Source of the DNA: Udaeobacter sp963725505
Lineage (GTDB): Bacteria > Verrucomicrobiota > Verrucomicrobiia > Chthoniobacterales > UBA10450
Length of the DNA stretch: 64,000 nucleotides
NCBI GenBank assembly: GCA_963725505.1
Contig: CAVRYN010000003.1
Coordinates: 62,001-126,000, forward strand
Direction of reading: 5' to 3'
The first letter of the stretch is position 1. The number at the start of each line of letters is the position of its first letter. Shown here piece by piece: positions 1 through 10,300 of the stretch. The notes under the pieces were generated by a model. The model was not told the DNA's origin. It saw only the letters and a program-made list of their open reading frames with translations, and searched no databases. Made by a program: the position numbers and the translations under genes.

Positions 1-1
1 C

Positions 2-616
2 ACGATCTACCCATACTGGGACGACCTGTATTTAGTCAATAGCCCCTCCGGCATATTCACATCGATAAGTGGCACTGCGCCCAACCGCATCTTCAATATC
101 GAATGGCGGGCGCAGTACTTCCCGGGGAGCGGCACTGCCAACTTCGAGCTGAGGTTGTATGAGGGACAGACACGCTTTGATGTGATCTACGGCACAGTGA
201 CCAACGGCAACGCATCAGCCACAGCGGGAGTACAGAGAGACGACGCCTGCTTTAATCAATACTTCTGCAACGGCTCAGGTGGTCCACCTACCGGCGGCTG
301 GGCTTTGGTTCCAACAGGCACGCCAAGTCCCACGCCAACACCGAGCGACACGCCGCCGCCAACCGCTACGCCAACAGCTACGGCGACAGCTACGGCAACG
401 CCAACAGCTACTCATACGCCTACGGCTACGGCAACCGCAACGTCGACAGCTACTGCTACTGCTACGGCCACAGTTACGCCGATCGCAACGGCTACAGTAA
501 CGCCTCCGCCGAGTCCAACGCCAACGGCAACGTCCACTTCTACTCCCAGACCCTCCCCGACTCCAAGAAGTACCCCGCCACCGAGGCCACGGCCGACTCC
601 GCCGCCGAGACCCTGA
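2..616 (+). CDS. C-terminal part of a secreted protein with Thr/Pro/Ala-rich tail (5' end outside window)
   Basis: The reading frame is open from the first bases, so the gene begins upstream. The visible 204 residues start with a beta-rich segment (YPYWDDLYLVN, then NRIFNIEWRAQYFPGSGTAN and LYEGQTRFDVIYG). This is nearly identical to the last folded domain of the large secreted protein at 7381-10491, so the two are paralogues. A low-complexity Thr-Pro-Ala tail of about 100 residues follows and ends in RPRPTPPPRP. The folded segment is of the kind found near the end of large secreted or adhesive proteins. Its function cannot be assigned from this part. The tail encodes Thr-Ala and Thr-Pro dipeptide repeats and is presumably a surface-exposed spacer. 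Confidence 0.75.
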   Translation, partial: TIYPYWDDLYLVNSPSGIFTSISGTAPNRIFNIEWRAQYFPGSGTANFELRLYEGQTRFDVIYGTVTNGNASATAGVQRDDACFNQYFCNGSGGPPTGGWALVPTGTPSPTPTPSDTPPPTATPTATATATATPTATHTPTATATATSTATATATATVTPIATATVTPPPSPTPTATSTSTPRPSPTPRSTPPPRPRPTPPPRP

Positions 617-709
617 TTCCCAGTGATCAGTGAGAAGTGATTAGTGATCGGTTGTTACTTGACAGATGTCGGCTATCAGTTGTGAATGCGCGGATGAATC
701 GGTAGCGCT

Positions 710-760
710 TTCAACATTCAACATTCAACATTCAACATTCAACATTCAACATTCAAATTC
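710..760. repeat. tandem 7-bp repeat (TTCAACA)
   Basis: Six exact copies of TTCAACA occupy 710-751, followed by degenerate copies (TTCAAATTCAACGCTCAA). They lie in the 159-bp gap just before the DNRLRE-domain gene. Similar CAACGCTCAA strings recur at 23613-23655, which suggests a dispersed minisatellite family. Confidence 0.8.
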
Positions 761-775
761 AACGCTCAATACTTG

Positions 776-1513
776 ATGAAAAATTCTAAGACGTTACACA
801 CACTACTACTCACGGCTGCGCTTAGCTTTATCGGCGCCGGGTTGGCGAGCGCAGCGATTATCAACATCATGCCGAGCAAAGATAATACCCTCTACGTGTA
901 CGATCCTGCCGAGGGCGACCACAGCAATGGTGCTGGCTTTCACTTCTTCGCCGGCAAGACGGCTATGGGTGAACTTCGCCGCGGGGTGCTGGCATTCGAT
1001 ATCGCTGGAAGAATTCCAGCCGGCTCAACGATAACAGGCGTTACGCTCAGTATGAACATGTCCAGAGCAGCTATTAACGTTGCATATCCGGTCGAGCTGC
1101 ACAAGCTGCTTGCCGACTGGGGTGAAGGAACTTCGCAGGCACCCGGAGAGGAAGGCGATGGAGCACCGGCCACGCCCAACGATGCAACATGGCGGCACCG
1201 CTTCTTCGACACGATTTTTTGGGCTGCGGAAGGTGGTGATTTTTCGGCTACCGTGAGCGCAAGCCAGTCGGTCAGTGTCGTTGGGCCCTACACGTGGAGC
1301 TCACAGCAAATGGTGGCGGATGTGCAGGATTGGCTGGATAACCCAGCAGGCAACTTCGGCTGGCTGGTATTGGGAGACGAGAAGCCCACGATGACGACGA
1401 AGCGGTTTGATACTCGCGAAAGCGCAAGCCCACCTGTCCTAACCATTCAGTACACAGCGCCGAGAAGTGCGCCCACACCCAGGCCTCGTCCTACTCCTCG
1501 GCCTCGTCCATGA
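776..1513 (+). CDS. secreted DNRLRE-domain protein with Pro/Arg C-terminus
   Basis: An N-terminal signal peptide (Lys-rich start, then LLLTAALSFIGAGLASA) is followed by a single domain of about 190 residues. This has the pattern of the DNRLRE family: IMPSKDNTLYVYDP, FFAGKTAMGELRRGVLAFDI, STITGVTLSMNM, and the late DVQDWLDNPAGNFGWLVLG. These are jelly-roll-like domains of secreted and cell-wall proteins. The last 16 residues are APTPRPRPTPRPRP-like, shared with three other secreted proteins in the first 10.5 kb. I chose ATG 776. A TTG one codon upstream at 773 is possible, and no clear ribosome-binding site distinguishes them. The molecular role is unknown; extracellular or outer-surface localisation is inferred. 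Confidence 0.8.
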   Translation: MKNSKTLHTLLLTAALSFIGAGLASAAIINIMPSKDNTLYVYDPAEGDHSNGAGFHFFAGKTAMGELRRGVLAFDIAGRIPAGSTITGVTLSMNMSRAAINVAYPVELHKLLADWGEGTSQAPGEEGDGAPATPNDATWRHRFFDTIFWAAEGGDFSATVSASQSVSVVGPYTWSSQQMVADVQDWLDNPAGNFGWLVLGDEKPTMTTKRFDTRESASPPVLTIQYTAPRSAPTPRPRPTPRPRP

Positions 1514-1577
1514 CGATAAGGGAAAGCTAATAGCGGGTAGCGGTAGCGGACAGTTGATTTTGCGCTTGGGCGATGAA

Positions 1578-1748
1578 GGGTAGCGCATGCGTCTCGCGTG
1601 CTGGCGAGCGCGTCTCGCCATCGCGGACTTTTCTGCGGATCCTTCCTCTACATGAATGAAACTCGATGAAAAGATTGTTTCGGCGCGACGCCCCTTCGAC
1701 TTCGCTCAGGGCAGGCTTCACCAGCACGCGAGGACGCGCGCGCTACCC
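1578..1748. repeat. 171-bp inverted-repeat element
   Basis: The left arm 1578-1604 (GGGTAGCGC ... CGCGTGCTGG) and right arm 1721-1748 are inverted copies of about 27 bp with a few mismatches. Inside is a smaller hairpin at 1692-1713 (CCCTTCGA ... CTCAGGGC). The element ends directly against the stop codon of the 4Fe-4S gene on the minus strand, and together with 1514-1577 it fills the intergenic space. It resembles a REP/MITE-type intergenic unit and has no coding content. Confidence 0.55.
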
Positions 1749-3731
1749 TCAACGCTCGTTCTCGGCACCTAGTTGGCCTGCCTGCTGGAAATGTTTTTCA
1801 GCCAGCTCGGTCATGCCAAGGTCTTGTAAATGGCGTCCGAGCACCCAATGATAAACGGGATCGTTGGGAGTGGATTGGTCTGCTTGTTTTTCATAAGCGC
1901 TGGCTTCTTCGAGTTTACCTAACGAGCGCGCTGCGCCAGCAAGCTCGTTATTCGCCAACGCCAAATGCGCGTTGCGCCGCACAGCGTCGCTCCAAACCGA
2001 AACGGCTTCCTCCCTGCGACCGAGTTGCCAAAGCGATTCGCCTTTTTCCTGGCGCGCGAGAATCAAGTCATCTCTTTCCGCCAGCGCTTCATCCAAACTT
2101 GCGCGCGCTTCTTCGTGACGCCCCACACGATTTAGGATCGCGCCGCGATAATAGAGACTCAAAGCCTTGCTTTCGCCTTTTTGGTGAGCCGCGGCCTGGC
2201 TCAGCACTTGTACCGATTGCTCAGCGTTGCCCAAAAGATATTCGACCCAGGCCAGTTTCGGCAAAGTCTCACTGTTTACAAACAGGCCGAAATTCGAAGC
2301 GGCTTCATAGTGCTTTTTTCCTTCGACAATGTTCTCCTTATCAGCCGGACGAAGCCATCGCGTGGGATTCGCCTGCGCAAGCGCAAGCTCGTCGGGCAGC
2401 TGGATTTTCTGGAATGCGCGATCGCCCAGAAACTCATGATAACGCACCCAACCGCTGTGCGCGTTCAATCCAATCCACGCACAGGCGAAGGCTGTGAACG
2501 CCCAGCCTGCCTTTCGAATTTTGCCTGAAGACTTCAGATTGAATCGGTAAAAGGACAAGTCCCTTACACGAAGCAATCTCCACATTTTCAGAGTGAGAAA
2601 CGTGGTGACAGTGGCGCAACCGAGCGCCATCAGAAACGGGACCAAAGCGTAAACACCGCGAACCCCAAGGAAACTTCCCAGAAACACCAGCGCACCGACG
2701 ATTTCTTCAGGCCACGTCAGAGAATAACTTTTTCGTATGGCGTTCGATTTGGGTACCAGGATCGTCGGTTTCCCAAAACCGAAATAGAGAGCGTCGTTGG
2801 GACAAACGCTTACGCAATCCATGCACTTCATGCATCCGGGATCGACCACCATCCCGTACTGCTTCACTTCCGCGTGCACCAACACGTTTGAAGTGCAGGT
2901 CGCAGTGCAGTGGCCGCATTGGTTGCAAGCAGGCGTGACGCGGATTTTTCCGGGCGAATATTTGTCGGCAAGACCAAAAAATCCGCCGTAAGGACAGGCA
3001 TAGGTACAAAAGCCTTTTTGCCCCAAAAAATAAACTGTCACAAAACCGCAGATGAAAAGAAAAGGGATGGCCACTGCGACCGAAGGGAAAGTCTGCCAAA
3101 AATTAGTCGTCACCAGATGATTGGTGAATTTCGGGATCAACGGCTGATGTTCCGGGTTCCAGATCGATCGATACACCACGGGCCAAACGAACATATACAG
3201 CGCGCCGATGAGCGGCACGTATACCAGGAGCCGCGACCGAAACGGTTTCGGATGCAGACCCATTTTCTTCAAGAGCCAACCGCAAAAATCCTGTAGCGCG
3301 AGGATGTGACACCCCCAGCCACAGACGAAACGCCCGAAGATCAGCGTTGCCAAAATTGCCAGGGCGAAAAAGATGAAGCCCGCATTAACGAATCCGCGTT
3401 GCAACGTGTACATCGTCTCGGAGGGCTCGATGGGCGAAACGGTCTTGCCCATGATTCGCCACTGGATGATGTGCGCGACCATGAACAAGTTGAGCGTGAT
3501 CAGCGCTGCCGCGCGCCACCGGCCGGTTTTCGATTTGCGAATACCGGTTTTGCTGTAGCCGGGGACCTCGCCTCCGGTAGCGGCTCGCCCGGGAATCCAC
3601 CCTGCAGCTTTCAGTTCCGGGCTGACGCAACCACTTTTCACAAGGTTGGCGAATTTACGCCAAAATGCACCGGACGCTAATTGTTCGTCGCGCCAGCGTC
3701 GGCGATCAGGATGCAAATAGGAGCGCCGCAT
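1749..3731 (-). CDS. membrane polyferredoxin-like 4Fe-4S protein with C-terminal TPR repeats
   Basis: The product is about 660 residues. Several hydrophobic segments (WRAAALITLNLFMVAHIIQW, FIFFALAILATLIFG) lead into CGWGCH and CTYACPYGG motifs. Two classical 4Fe-4S clusters follow, ACNQCGHCTATC and GCMKCMDCVSVCP. More membrane segments come next, and the last 200 residues look like tetratricopeptide repeats (ALSLYYRGAILNRVGRHEEA and so on). The arrangement resembles the NapH/NosR/CcoG group of membrane electron-transfer proteins, fused to a TPR domain. The redox partner is unknown. The start is uncertain: the open frame extends to 3944, but that would overlap the divergent gene at 3847, so ATG 3731 (MRRSYLHPDRRRW) is preferred. 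A regulator of cytochrome or copper-oxidase assembly is an alternative role. Confidence 0.8.
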   Translation of the reverse strand: MRRSYLHPDRRRWRDEQLASGAFWRKFANLVKSGCVSPELKAAGWIPGRAATGGEVPGYSKTGIRKSKTGRWRAAALITLNLFMVAHIIQWRIMGKTVSPIEPSETMYTLQRGFVNAGFIFFALAILATLIFGRFVCGWGCHILALQDFCGWLLKKMGLHPKPFRSRLLVYVPLIGALYMFVWPVVYRSIWNPEHQPLIPKFTNHLVTTNFWQTFPSVAVAIPFLFICGFVTVYFLGQKGFCTYACPYGGFFGLADKYSPGKIRVTPACNQCGHCTATCTSNVLVHAEVKQYGMVVDPGCMKCMDCVSVCPNDALYFGFGKPTILVPKSNAIRKSYSLTWPEEIVGALVFLGSFLGVRGVYALVPFLMALGCATVTTFLTLKMWRLLRVRDLSFYRFNLKSSGKIRKAGWAFTAFACAWIGLNAHSGWVRYHEFLGDRAFQKIQLPDELALAQANPTRWLRPADKENIVEGKKHYEAASNFGLFVNSETLPKLAWVEYLLGNAEQSVQVLSQAAAHQKGESKALSLYYRGAILNRVGRHEEARASLDEALAERDDLILARQEKGESLWQLGRREEAVSVWSDAVRRNAHLALANNELAGAARSLGKLEEASAYEKQADQSTPNDPVYHWVLGRHLQDLGMTELAEKHFQQAGQLGAENER

Positions 3732-3846
3732 TCCCAAAAAACTGTTACCAAGCTTTTGAAAGATTTTCTTTACTTCTCCGGCCTGGTTGTGAGAAGTATT
3801 GGAACTCTCCTCGGAACCTAGCCAACAACCCGGAGGACCGAATAAA

Positions 3847-5904
3847 ATGTTAAAGATCATACTCACTGCTTTCATGCTCCCATTGCTCTTGTTTTTGGGC
3901 TCGAGTGATGGGGGCTCCCCGAACGCTTCGAGGGCTGCAAACACAAGTCCAGGCAGCCCGGGCCGGAGCGGGACACTTCAGAAGATGATTGTGGCCAGCG
4001 GCAGCGCGACCATGGACCTTGATCTGGACAGGATCAACGGAATCAGCTCCACGACAGGAAGGTTGGAGACGGCTCCCTCGCAAAAACTTTCGGAGTTGCA
4101 TTTTGCCGTGGCGCCGAACTCTTTCTTTCCGGTTCTTGTTTTTAACAACATGTTACGCGGACCGAAGCCCGGCTCGATGGGGCTGGTGCCGCAAAACAAC
4201 GTCGTCCTTCCTCCGGCATTGGCTGCGTCGCTCAAGAGGCTGGCTATCGAAAAAATTGGCCCGAGTGAACCCTTCGACATGTCGGTGCGCGATGCGATGA
4301 GCGGTTTCGTGTTTTTTAATATCCAAGGAAATCACTACGACTATGATGCCAGTTCGCAGTCGTTTGGCATCCACGGTGGACGGCTTCTGATCTCAAAGGA
4401 GTTTGCCACTGCGCTGGGGCGGCGAGCAGACGCCGGTCTGGTGGTCGGAAAAATCTCTGTGCGAACGACGATGCAGCCGATCGAGATCACGCAACTGGTG
4501 AACGGCAAGCCTAATTCGATGGTCTTGCCTCCCATGAGTCAACGCGGCGGTCCGGGAGCGCCTACCCTGGTGCCCGGGCCCGATATCATCGTTGGGGATC
4601 TGCCCAACATGCTCCAACTCGGGACCGCGGGATCACAGGTCGGCCTGGGTGTGGCAACGACTTCCTGCAACAACGGCGACCAGCCGGTCGATTTTTTCGC
4701 ATTACCAAACACAGATCATCCGTTCTTTTGGCAAAATCTTTATCGGATGAGCGGTGGCACAGATAACACCGTGCGGATCGAACAAATTGGCCAGGCCTGG
4801 ATTAAACACACCTTCGGCGCGGACGAAGGCGACGACTGCAACCTCGGCTGCAACACCAATAATTGCACTCAGTTCTCACAGCTATGTCCGGGCTGTTCCG
4901 ATCCGTATCTCGCCGACGAGAACGGATGGACCGACCTGCTTGGTTCACGCGCGTGGGTCAATCCTTTTACCGGCGCGTTTCCGTCCGACGTAACCAATCA
5001 CAACGGCCACGTACATGACGACGTATCGCATCGGATTCGCGTTAATATCGCCGACCTGAACACAACGCTCAATACGGGCGCAACTTATTTCGCGGAAGCG
5101 GCATATCTGGACCCGCTTGAATACACGTGGTGCCAGGCCCATCCCGGGCAGTGCAATATGTATAACAACCCTTCCTACCGTAAGTACCTTGTTAGCGGCA
5201 CAACAAGCTTCACATTTTCCCCTGTTGGCCAGACCCAGAGAACGCAGCCTGCCATTATGGCTTGGACAGGGGCGACGATAAATCAGGTGCAGCCCGATCC
5301 GGGAAATGATGGCATCGCGTTAGTCGGCTACAAAGTGACCAGTCCCGGGCCGGGAGTCTATCACTATGAATATGCCGTGTTCAATGAAAATCTCGATCGC
5401 AGCATTCAATCCTTTAGCGTGCCTTTGGGCGCCGGAGCCAATCTCAGTAACATCGGATTTCACGCGCCGCCTCAGGAACCTGGCTGGGCAAACGACGGCA
5501 CGTTTAATAACCAGGGTTACAGCAGCATGGCCTGGGCTGTCACTCAGGCCAGTGATTCCATAACCTGGAACAGCGAAACGTTTGCTCAGAATCAGAATGC
5601 GAACGCGATTCGCTTCGGCACATTGTATAACTTCCGGTTTGACGCCGATCAACCTCCGCAAAGTGCCAACGCGACTGTCGGCTTCTTCAAAACAGGGTCG
5701 CCCATCACTGTTGCAATACAGGCGCCCGCGGGCGGTGGGACGCCAACACCCACGCCTACTGCGACTGCGACTGCGACCGCTACTGCGACTGCGACTGCTA
5801 CCGCTACCGCGACACCGACGCCTACTTTAACTCCGAGGCCCACCCCGACACCGAGGACTGGCCCGTCACCGAGGGCGCGCCCGACCCCGCCGCCGCGACC
5901 TTAG
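3847..5904 (+). CDS. large secreted protein with Thr-Ala/Pro tail, function unknown
   Basis: The start ATG 3847 follows a clear Shine-Dalgarno sequence (CGGAGGA, 3831-3837). The signal peptide is MLKIILTAFMLPLLLFLGSS. The 685-residue product is rich in Cys, Asn and aromatic residues in its middle (DCNLGCNTNNCTQFSQLCPGC), as in folded extracellular proteins. It ends in a Thr-Ala repeat tract of about 25 residues and then RPTPTPR ... ARPTPPPRP. I recognise no catalytic motif. The middle part (VGYKVTSPGPGVYHYEYAVFNENLDRSIQSF) is beta-sandwich-like. The gene diverges from the 4Fe-4S gene, with about 115 bp between the proposed starts. Its leader (TCGGAAC ... TAGCCAAC ... CGGAGGAC) is almost repeated before the secreted-protein gene at 15753. 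Confidence 0.8.
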   Translation: MLKIILTAFMLPLLLFLGSSDGGSPNASRAANTSPGSPGRSGTLQKMIVASGSATMDLDLDRINGISSTTGRLETAPSQKLSELHFAVAPNSFFPVLVFNNMLRGPKPGSMGLVPQNNVVLPPALAASLKRLAIEKIGPSEPFDMSVRDAMSGFVFFNIQGNHYDYDASSQSFGIHGGRLLISKEFATALGRRADAGLVVGKISVRTTMQPIEITQLVNGKPNSMVLPPMSQRGGPGAPTLVPGPDIIVGDLPNMLQLGTAGSQVGLGVATTSCNNGDQPVDFFALPNTDHPFFWQNLYRMSGGTDNTVRIEQIGQAWIKHTFGADEGDDCNLGCNTNNCTQFSQLCPGCSDPYLADENGWTDLLGSRAWVNPFTGAFPSDVTNHNGHVHDDVSHRIRVNIADLNTTLNTGATYFAEAAYLDPLEYTWCQAHPGQCNMYNNPSYRKYLVSGTTSFTFSPVGQTQRTQPAIMAWTGATINQVQPDPGNDGIALVGYKVTSPGPGVYHYEYAVFNENLDRSIQSFSVPLGAGANLSNIGFHAPPQEPGWANDGTFNNQGYSSMAWAVTQASDSITWNSETFAQNQNANAIRFGTLYNFRFDADQPPQSANATVGFFKTGSPITVAIQAPAGGGTPTPTPTATATATATATATATATATPTPTLTPRPTPTPRTGPSPRARPTPPPRP

Positions 5905-5937
5905 GGCCGGGTGAGTGAGTCAGTGGGCCCTGATTAG

Positions 5938-6273
5938 TGATCACGTACATCTTTAGCGCCAAAGGTGCGGTGCAAGCTTGAGCCAGGGGCATCGCCCCAG
6001 GAATTGGATCGTCGATGACGCAGCGCTGAAAGGGCGATTCAGTGTATCAATCCTCCAGACAACCGCTCATCGAATTGATGCCGCGCCTGCGAGCGATTGG
6101 GCATGGATAATCATGCATCGAAGTTGCCCAGAAAAGGGAATCGCACTTTCAGCGTCGGTGGGTTTTTGTTGGTTTCACAAATCCTGGGGCATTGCCCCAG
6201 GTTCGCCACGGCGAATCCGTCCTGTGGCGGACTAGCCTGAGGCCGCGCCTTTGGCGCTAAACCATACATGATC
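5938..6273. repeat. MITE-like element with imperfect terminal inverted repeats
   Basis: The left end (about 5938-5971, core TTTAGCGCCAAAGGTGCGG at 5953-5971) and right end (about 6243-6273, core CCGCGCCTTTGGCGCTAAA at 6243-6261) are inverted copies with one mismatch in the 19-bp core. The similarity continues outward to GATCA. Next to each arm is a small palindrome, GGGGCATCGCCCC on the left and CCTGGGGCATTGCCCCAGG on the right. The interior holds only an unconvincing 85-codon frame. The element occupies most of the 428-bp gap between two secreted-protein genes. A non-autonomous transposable element or REP cluster is the likely identity. Confidence 0.6.
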
Positions 6274-6332
6274 GGTGAATCGGGAACTCGCGAAAACCTT
6301 GCCCCAAAACCGAATCGGGATTAGGAAACAAT

Positions 6333-6764
6333 ATGACAGCGACACGAACATTGATTCTCATGTTGATCGCCCAAACCATTGCTGTGAGTGAGGCAGAATC
6401 TCCAAATATTATCGGCACGTGGAAGGTGGAGATCACTTTCGGGAATGAGGAACACCGCTCACTGCGCTTTGACGCTCAGGGCGACGGCAAAGGCACTTTT
6501 GTGCTTCTGGACCCCGCAGCCAGGGTCTGGGGAGGAACCAAGCCTTCGGAGGCAAAGTGGAGCCCCGCCGAGGGGAACTCGGTCACTTTCTCGGGTCCGG
6601 TGGAATTTATGCTCGGCAACGTCGGTCGGGACGCGGGGACATTGGTATTCAAAGGAAAATTTGAAACAGCAGACCTGATTACAGGCGAGGTGGAATTCTC
6701 CCCGCTCGTTGGAGACAGACCGTCGAAGCACGGCACGTTCAAAGCGACCCGCTCGAGCCAATAG
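6333..6764 (+). CDS. small exported hypothetical protein
   Basis: The product has 143 residues with a short hydrophobic N-terminus (TRTLILMLIAQTIAVSEA) that reads as a signal peptide. A compact beta-rich domain follows (NIIGTWKVEITFGNEEHRSL, then VTFSGPVEFMLG, TLVFKGKFETADLITGEVEF). The alternating strands and GTW opening resemble lipocalin-like or META-like small exported domains, but I cannot name a family. The start ATG 6333 has a weak AGGA about 8 bases upstream. It stands alone between repeat-rich intergenic sequences. Confidence 0.65.
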   Translation: MTATRTLILMLIAQTIAVSEAESPNIIGTWKVEITFGNEEHRSLRFDAQGDGKGTFVLLDPAARVWGGTKPSEAKWSPAEGNSVTFSGPVEFMLGNVGRDAGTLVFKGKFETADLITGEVEFSPLVGDRPSKHGTFKATRSSQ

Positions 6765-7310
6765 ACAGAGAACCGCGGATTACACGGATCAGACGGTTAG
6801 GTGTGGCCGACGGCACAACGATGCCATTGCCGAAGGCGCAAGTATCAGGCGGCAAGGCCCTATTTCTAACGCGTTGATGAGTCGCCGCGGTGGCCATTCC
6901 ACCCGCAACACCCCTCGCGGATCGCCGCGGCTCAACCGACTGGACGACTCCCTCCAGTTGCGTCAACAAAATAGTAACAGCACTGTTACCACTGCGCGGA
7001 AAACCAGAGCGACGAATTACACCAATTGCCACGAATCGCTGGAGGGGCGAGCTCCTGCGAGCCCGCGCACCTTCCCTGGAGCGTCGCAGAGCTTCGCTCT
7101 CCCCGTTAGTATCGATTCGTGTCGATTCGTGAGCGGAGCCGATGGGATCGGCGACACAGAAGGCAAAGCCGCGACGGGAAGCGGCGAGCGAGCCGGGAGG
7201 CAAGCGACTTTCAAATTCGTGTCTCGGTTCCACGAAAAATTCCAAAAAAAAGCTTGCCATTTATTCACGCATCCAATAAACCGGGGAAACCACAAAAATA
7301 GAAAAAAGTG
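6765..7310. other. non-coding stretch with decayed cassette-like repeats
   Basis: No convincing gene is seen. The sequence carries strings such as GCGGATTACACGGATC (6774-6789), GACGAATTACACCAATTGCC (7011-7030) and GATTCGTGTCGATTCGTG (7114-7131). These resemble the terminal repeats of the GxxExxY cassette at 12040-12526. The 173-codon minus-strand frame here is Arg/Ser-rich and looks like translated repeat DNA. It may be the remains of an old cassette. Confidence 0.35.
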
Positions 7311-7340
7311 TTGACGCGTTTCTGGCATTTTCGCTATAAA
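7311..7340 (+). promoter_or_regulatory. sigma-70-like promoter for the sialidase-like gene
   Basis: TTGACG at 7311-7316 and TATAAA at 7335-7340 are separated by 18 bp. Transcription would begin near 7347, leaving about 35 nt of leader before ATG 7381. It is one of the best -35/-10 matches in the window. Confidence 0.5.
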
Positions 7341-7380
7341 CGATGTTTCACACTCAAATTCATCCACATCATAACCATTC

Positions 7381-10300
7381 ATGAAAAAGAAATCCGTTTC
7401 ACGATCAGCCTTCTTTAACCTCCGTGTCTTAATCGGTCTGTGCATCGTCCTCGCCGGTGTTTTTCTGGTGCTGGCAGGCCTTGGCACGTTCTCCGCAATC
7501 ACTGCCAGCTCCGCACAAGCGCAGCAGAAGAACTCCAAAATTATCAACATCCAAGGCCTCCCGCCTGGATTTGACTGTGCCACGATTCACGAGAAGGGCA
7601 TCGACAAGATGGAGAACTTCCGGGCTGGAGCCATCATGATTGCCTGCGGCGAGTCTCAGGGAGGCGAGGCAGAGGAAGGTTTAGCTTCACCTCGCAACCC
7701 CTTCGCCAAGCTTGCCCGACAACTGGTGCCAACCCCTCTCGCGTATGGCGCCGCGGACGTTGACGTGATTACCGGCACCGAGACCTTTCCGTCCGTTACC
7801 CAGTCGGAGACGTACACTACGGCCAACCCGGATAACCCCAACCAGATCGTCGTCAACTACAACGATTCCAAAGCCGCCTCAAGCTGCTACGCCGGCTTAT
7901 CGTACTCCAGTGACGGCGGCACCACCTTCACGCGCCTCAACCCATGCCCCTTGTGCAGTGGCCACGGGACGAACTTTGGCGACCCAATTGTTATCTACAA
8001 CAAACCGACCAGTACTTTCATTGCAATGGATCTCGCTACGGGCTGCGGCGGACAGGGCATCGGCACCTGGAAGTCCACTGACGGCGGCGTCACCTGGTCG
8101 GTTGGTGCTTGCGCTCACAACGGTGGCAGTGATGACCGCGAGTCTGCCTACGCCGATAACACCACATCCTCTCCAAATTTCGGGCGAATGTACGTGTCTT
8201 GGAACGACTTCAATGTGGGCAGCGGCGCTCTCTCTGTCACCTACTCTAGTGATAACGGCACCACGTGGCACAGCCCGATACTAGTGAGCAACACCGGTAC
8301 CTTTATACGCGATACCCAGATCACCTCGGACAAGGTTACAGGCGACGTTTACATCGCCGGGATGGACGAAGGCGGCGGTGGCTTCCCTCACAACGACATC
8401 AACCATATCTACAGGTCCACGGACGGCGGCAACACGTGGACCAACACCTATACCGGCCCCAGCTTCCCCGGACCGGGTGTGACCGCTGTTGGCTACTTCG
8501 CCCAGATGTTTTCGGATGCCGGTGGCTACTGGCGCCACGAGGGCTGGGGTGAGCCTGCCGCCTATAACCACGTCGTTTCCCTCGTATATGCCCAACACGG
8601 CACGGGCGCCGATGCCGGCGACGTTTACTATATCCGTTCCACTGACAGTGGCGTGACATTCAGCGCGCCGTTCAAGCTCAATAGCGATTCCACTACCCGT
8701 CCGCAGTGGCAGCCCAACCTTTCGGTCAGTGACGCAGGCACCCTGTTCGCGATGTGGTATGACGCGCGAGAGAGCGCCAGCTGCTCGAAGGGCAACCCGG
8801 CGGTTCCGTGCTACAGAATGTGGGCGCGCAAGTCCAACGACAACGGCGCGACCTGGCTGGCTGACGATATGTTCTCGGACGTAGTTAGCCCTCTCCCGGG
8901 CCAACCTGACGGGACCGTCCAAGCGACCTATGCGGGCGACTACGACTACGGCACCGCGCTCCTCACCAAGCACCTCACTTCATGGGATGACGGGCGCGTG
9001 ACCATCAACAACCAGTCCCAGCAGGACGTCTTCACCGATAGGGAGCTGGTGGGTTTTGCCGTGACCACCACAGTCCCGGCCTGCAACAGCCTCATCAACA
9101 CGCAGCCGGTGGACTTCGTGGTCAACCTTTCCGATGCCGCCCTTACAAGCAGTGTCCAAGCGAGCGATTTTACCGTGAATGGGACGGCGGCGAACTCGTT
9201 CACCTACTCGGGGCCTCCGTCCACGCAGATCACCTTCCACTTCACCAGCTCGCCGGTAACGCTGGGCTCCAACACGATGCACATTGCTGCCGGCGCAATT
9301 CTGCGTAATTCCGACAGCATGCCGATATTCGAGTTCCAGTGCTCGTTCTGTTACGCCATAACGCCGCTGATGGTGACTACGACCAACCCGCCTGTTGGCG
9401 GCACGTTCACGCCGCCGGCGCCAGGCGACTATCAATATGACGTGAACTTTAACCAGGCTGTTGATCCAGGGTCAGTCGACATGAGCGATTTGACCCTGAC
9501 AGGCACTGCTGGCGGCAGCGTGACTGGTGTTACGCTCGTCAACGGCAACCAAACTGCCCGGTTCATGCTGCATTTCAATTTCGGAGGCAGCGAGACGGCG
9601 AGCATTGGGGCCGGATCGATCACGGCTAACGGGTGCAATCCTAATGCCGCCTTCACAGGGATGTACACGGTCGAAGGCTGCCCGCCGTCAAACCATTACA
9701 CGATAAGTCAGATAGGCGGCAGCATCGTGCCAGGCACGGTGGATACCGGCAATCATTGCGACGACTGCACCACCGCCATTACGCTGCCGTTCCCTTACAC
9801 GCTATACGACCAGACCTACACTAGTGCGAATGTGGACTCCAACGGCACACTGCAATTTGTGAACCCTCTTTCGATCTTCACGAACACCTGCCTGCCTGAC
9901 ACAAGCGGCCGCACCTACATCATCTTCCCGTACTGGGACGACGGGTACACGCTCAACAGTGGGTTCGGGATCTTCACCTCGATTAGTGGCACTGCGCCCA
10001 ATCGAATCTTCAACATCGAGTGGCGGGCGCAGTACTTCCCAGGGAGCGGCACTGCCAACTACGAGCTGAGATTGTATGAGGGGCAGACTCGTTTCGACGT
10101 GATCTACGGCACTCTGACCAATGGCAACACCAGCGCAACCGCGGGAGTGCAGAAGGTTACCGACTTTGACCAGTACTTCTGCAACGGCTCAGGTGGTGCC
10201 GCAACTGGCGGGCAAAGCTATATCCTGCAAAGCTGCAGTCCGACGCCCACACCAACGGCCAGCCCGAGCGCAACGCCGACTGCCACAGCAACGGCTACTG

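Noticed and set aside
710..760. Tandem TTCAACA units considered as a CRISPR array
   Set aside because: The unit is 7 bp with no spacers, so it is a minisatellite.
6739..7260. 173-codon minus-strand frame
   Set aside because: It is Arg/Ser-rich, overlaps repeat-like DNA and the end of the gene at 6333, and lacks any family features.
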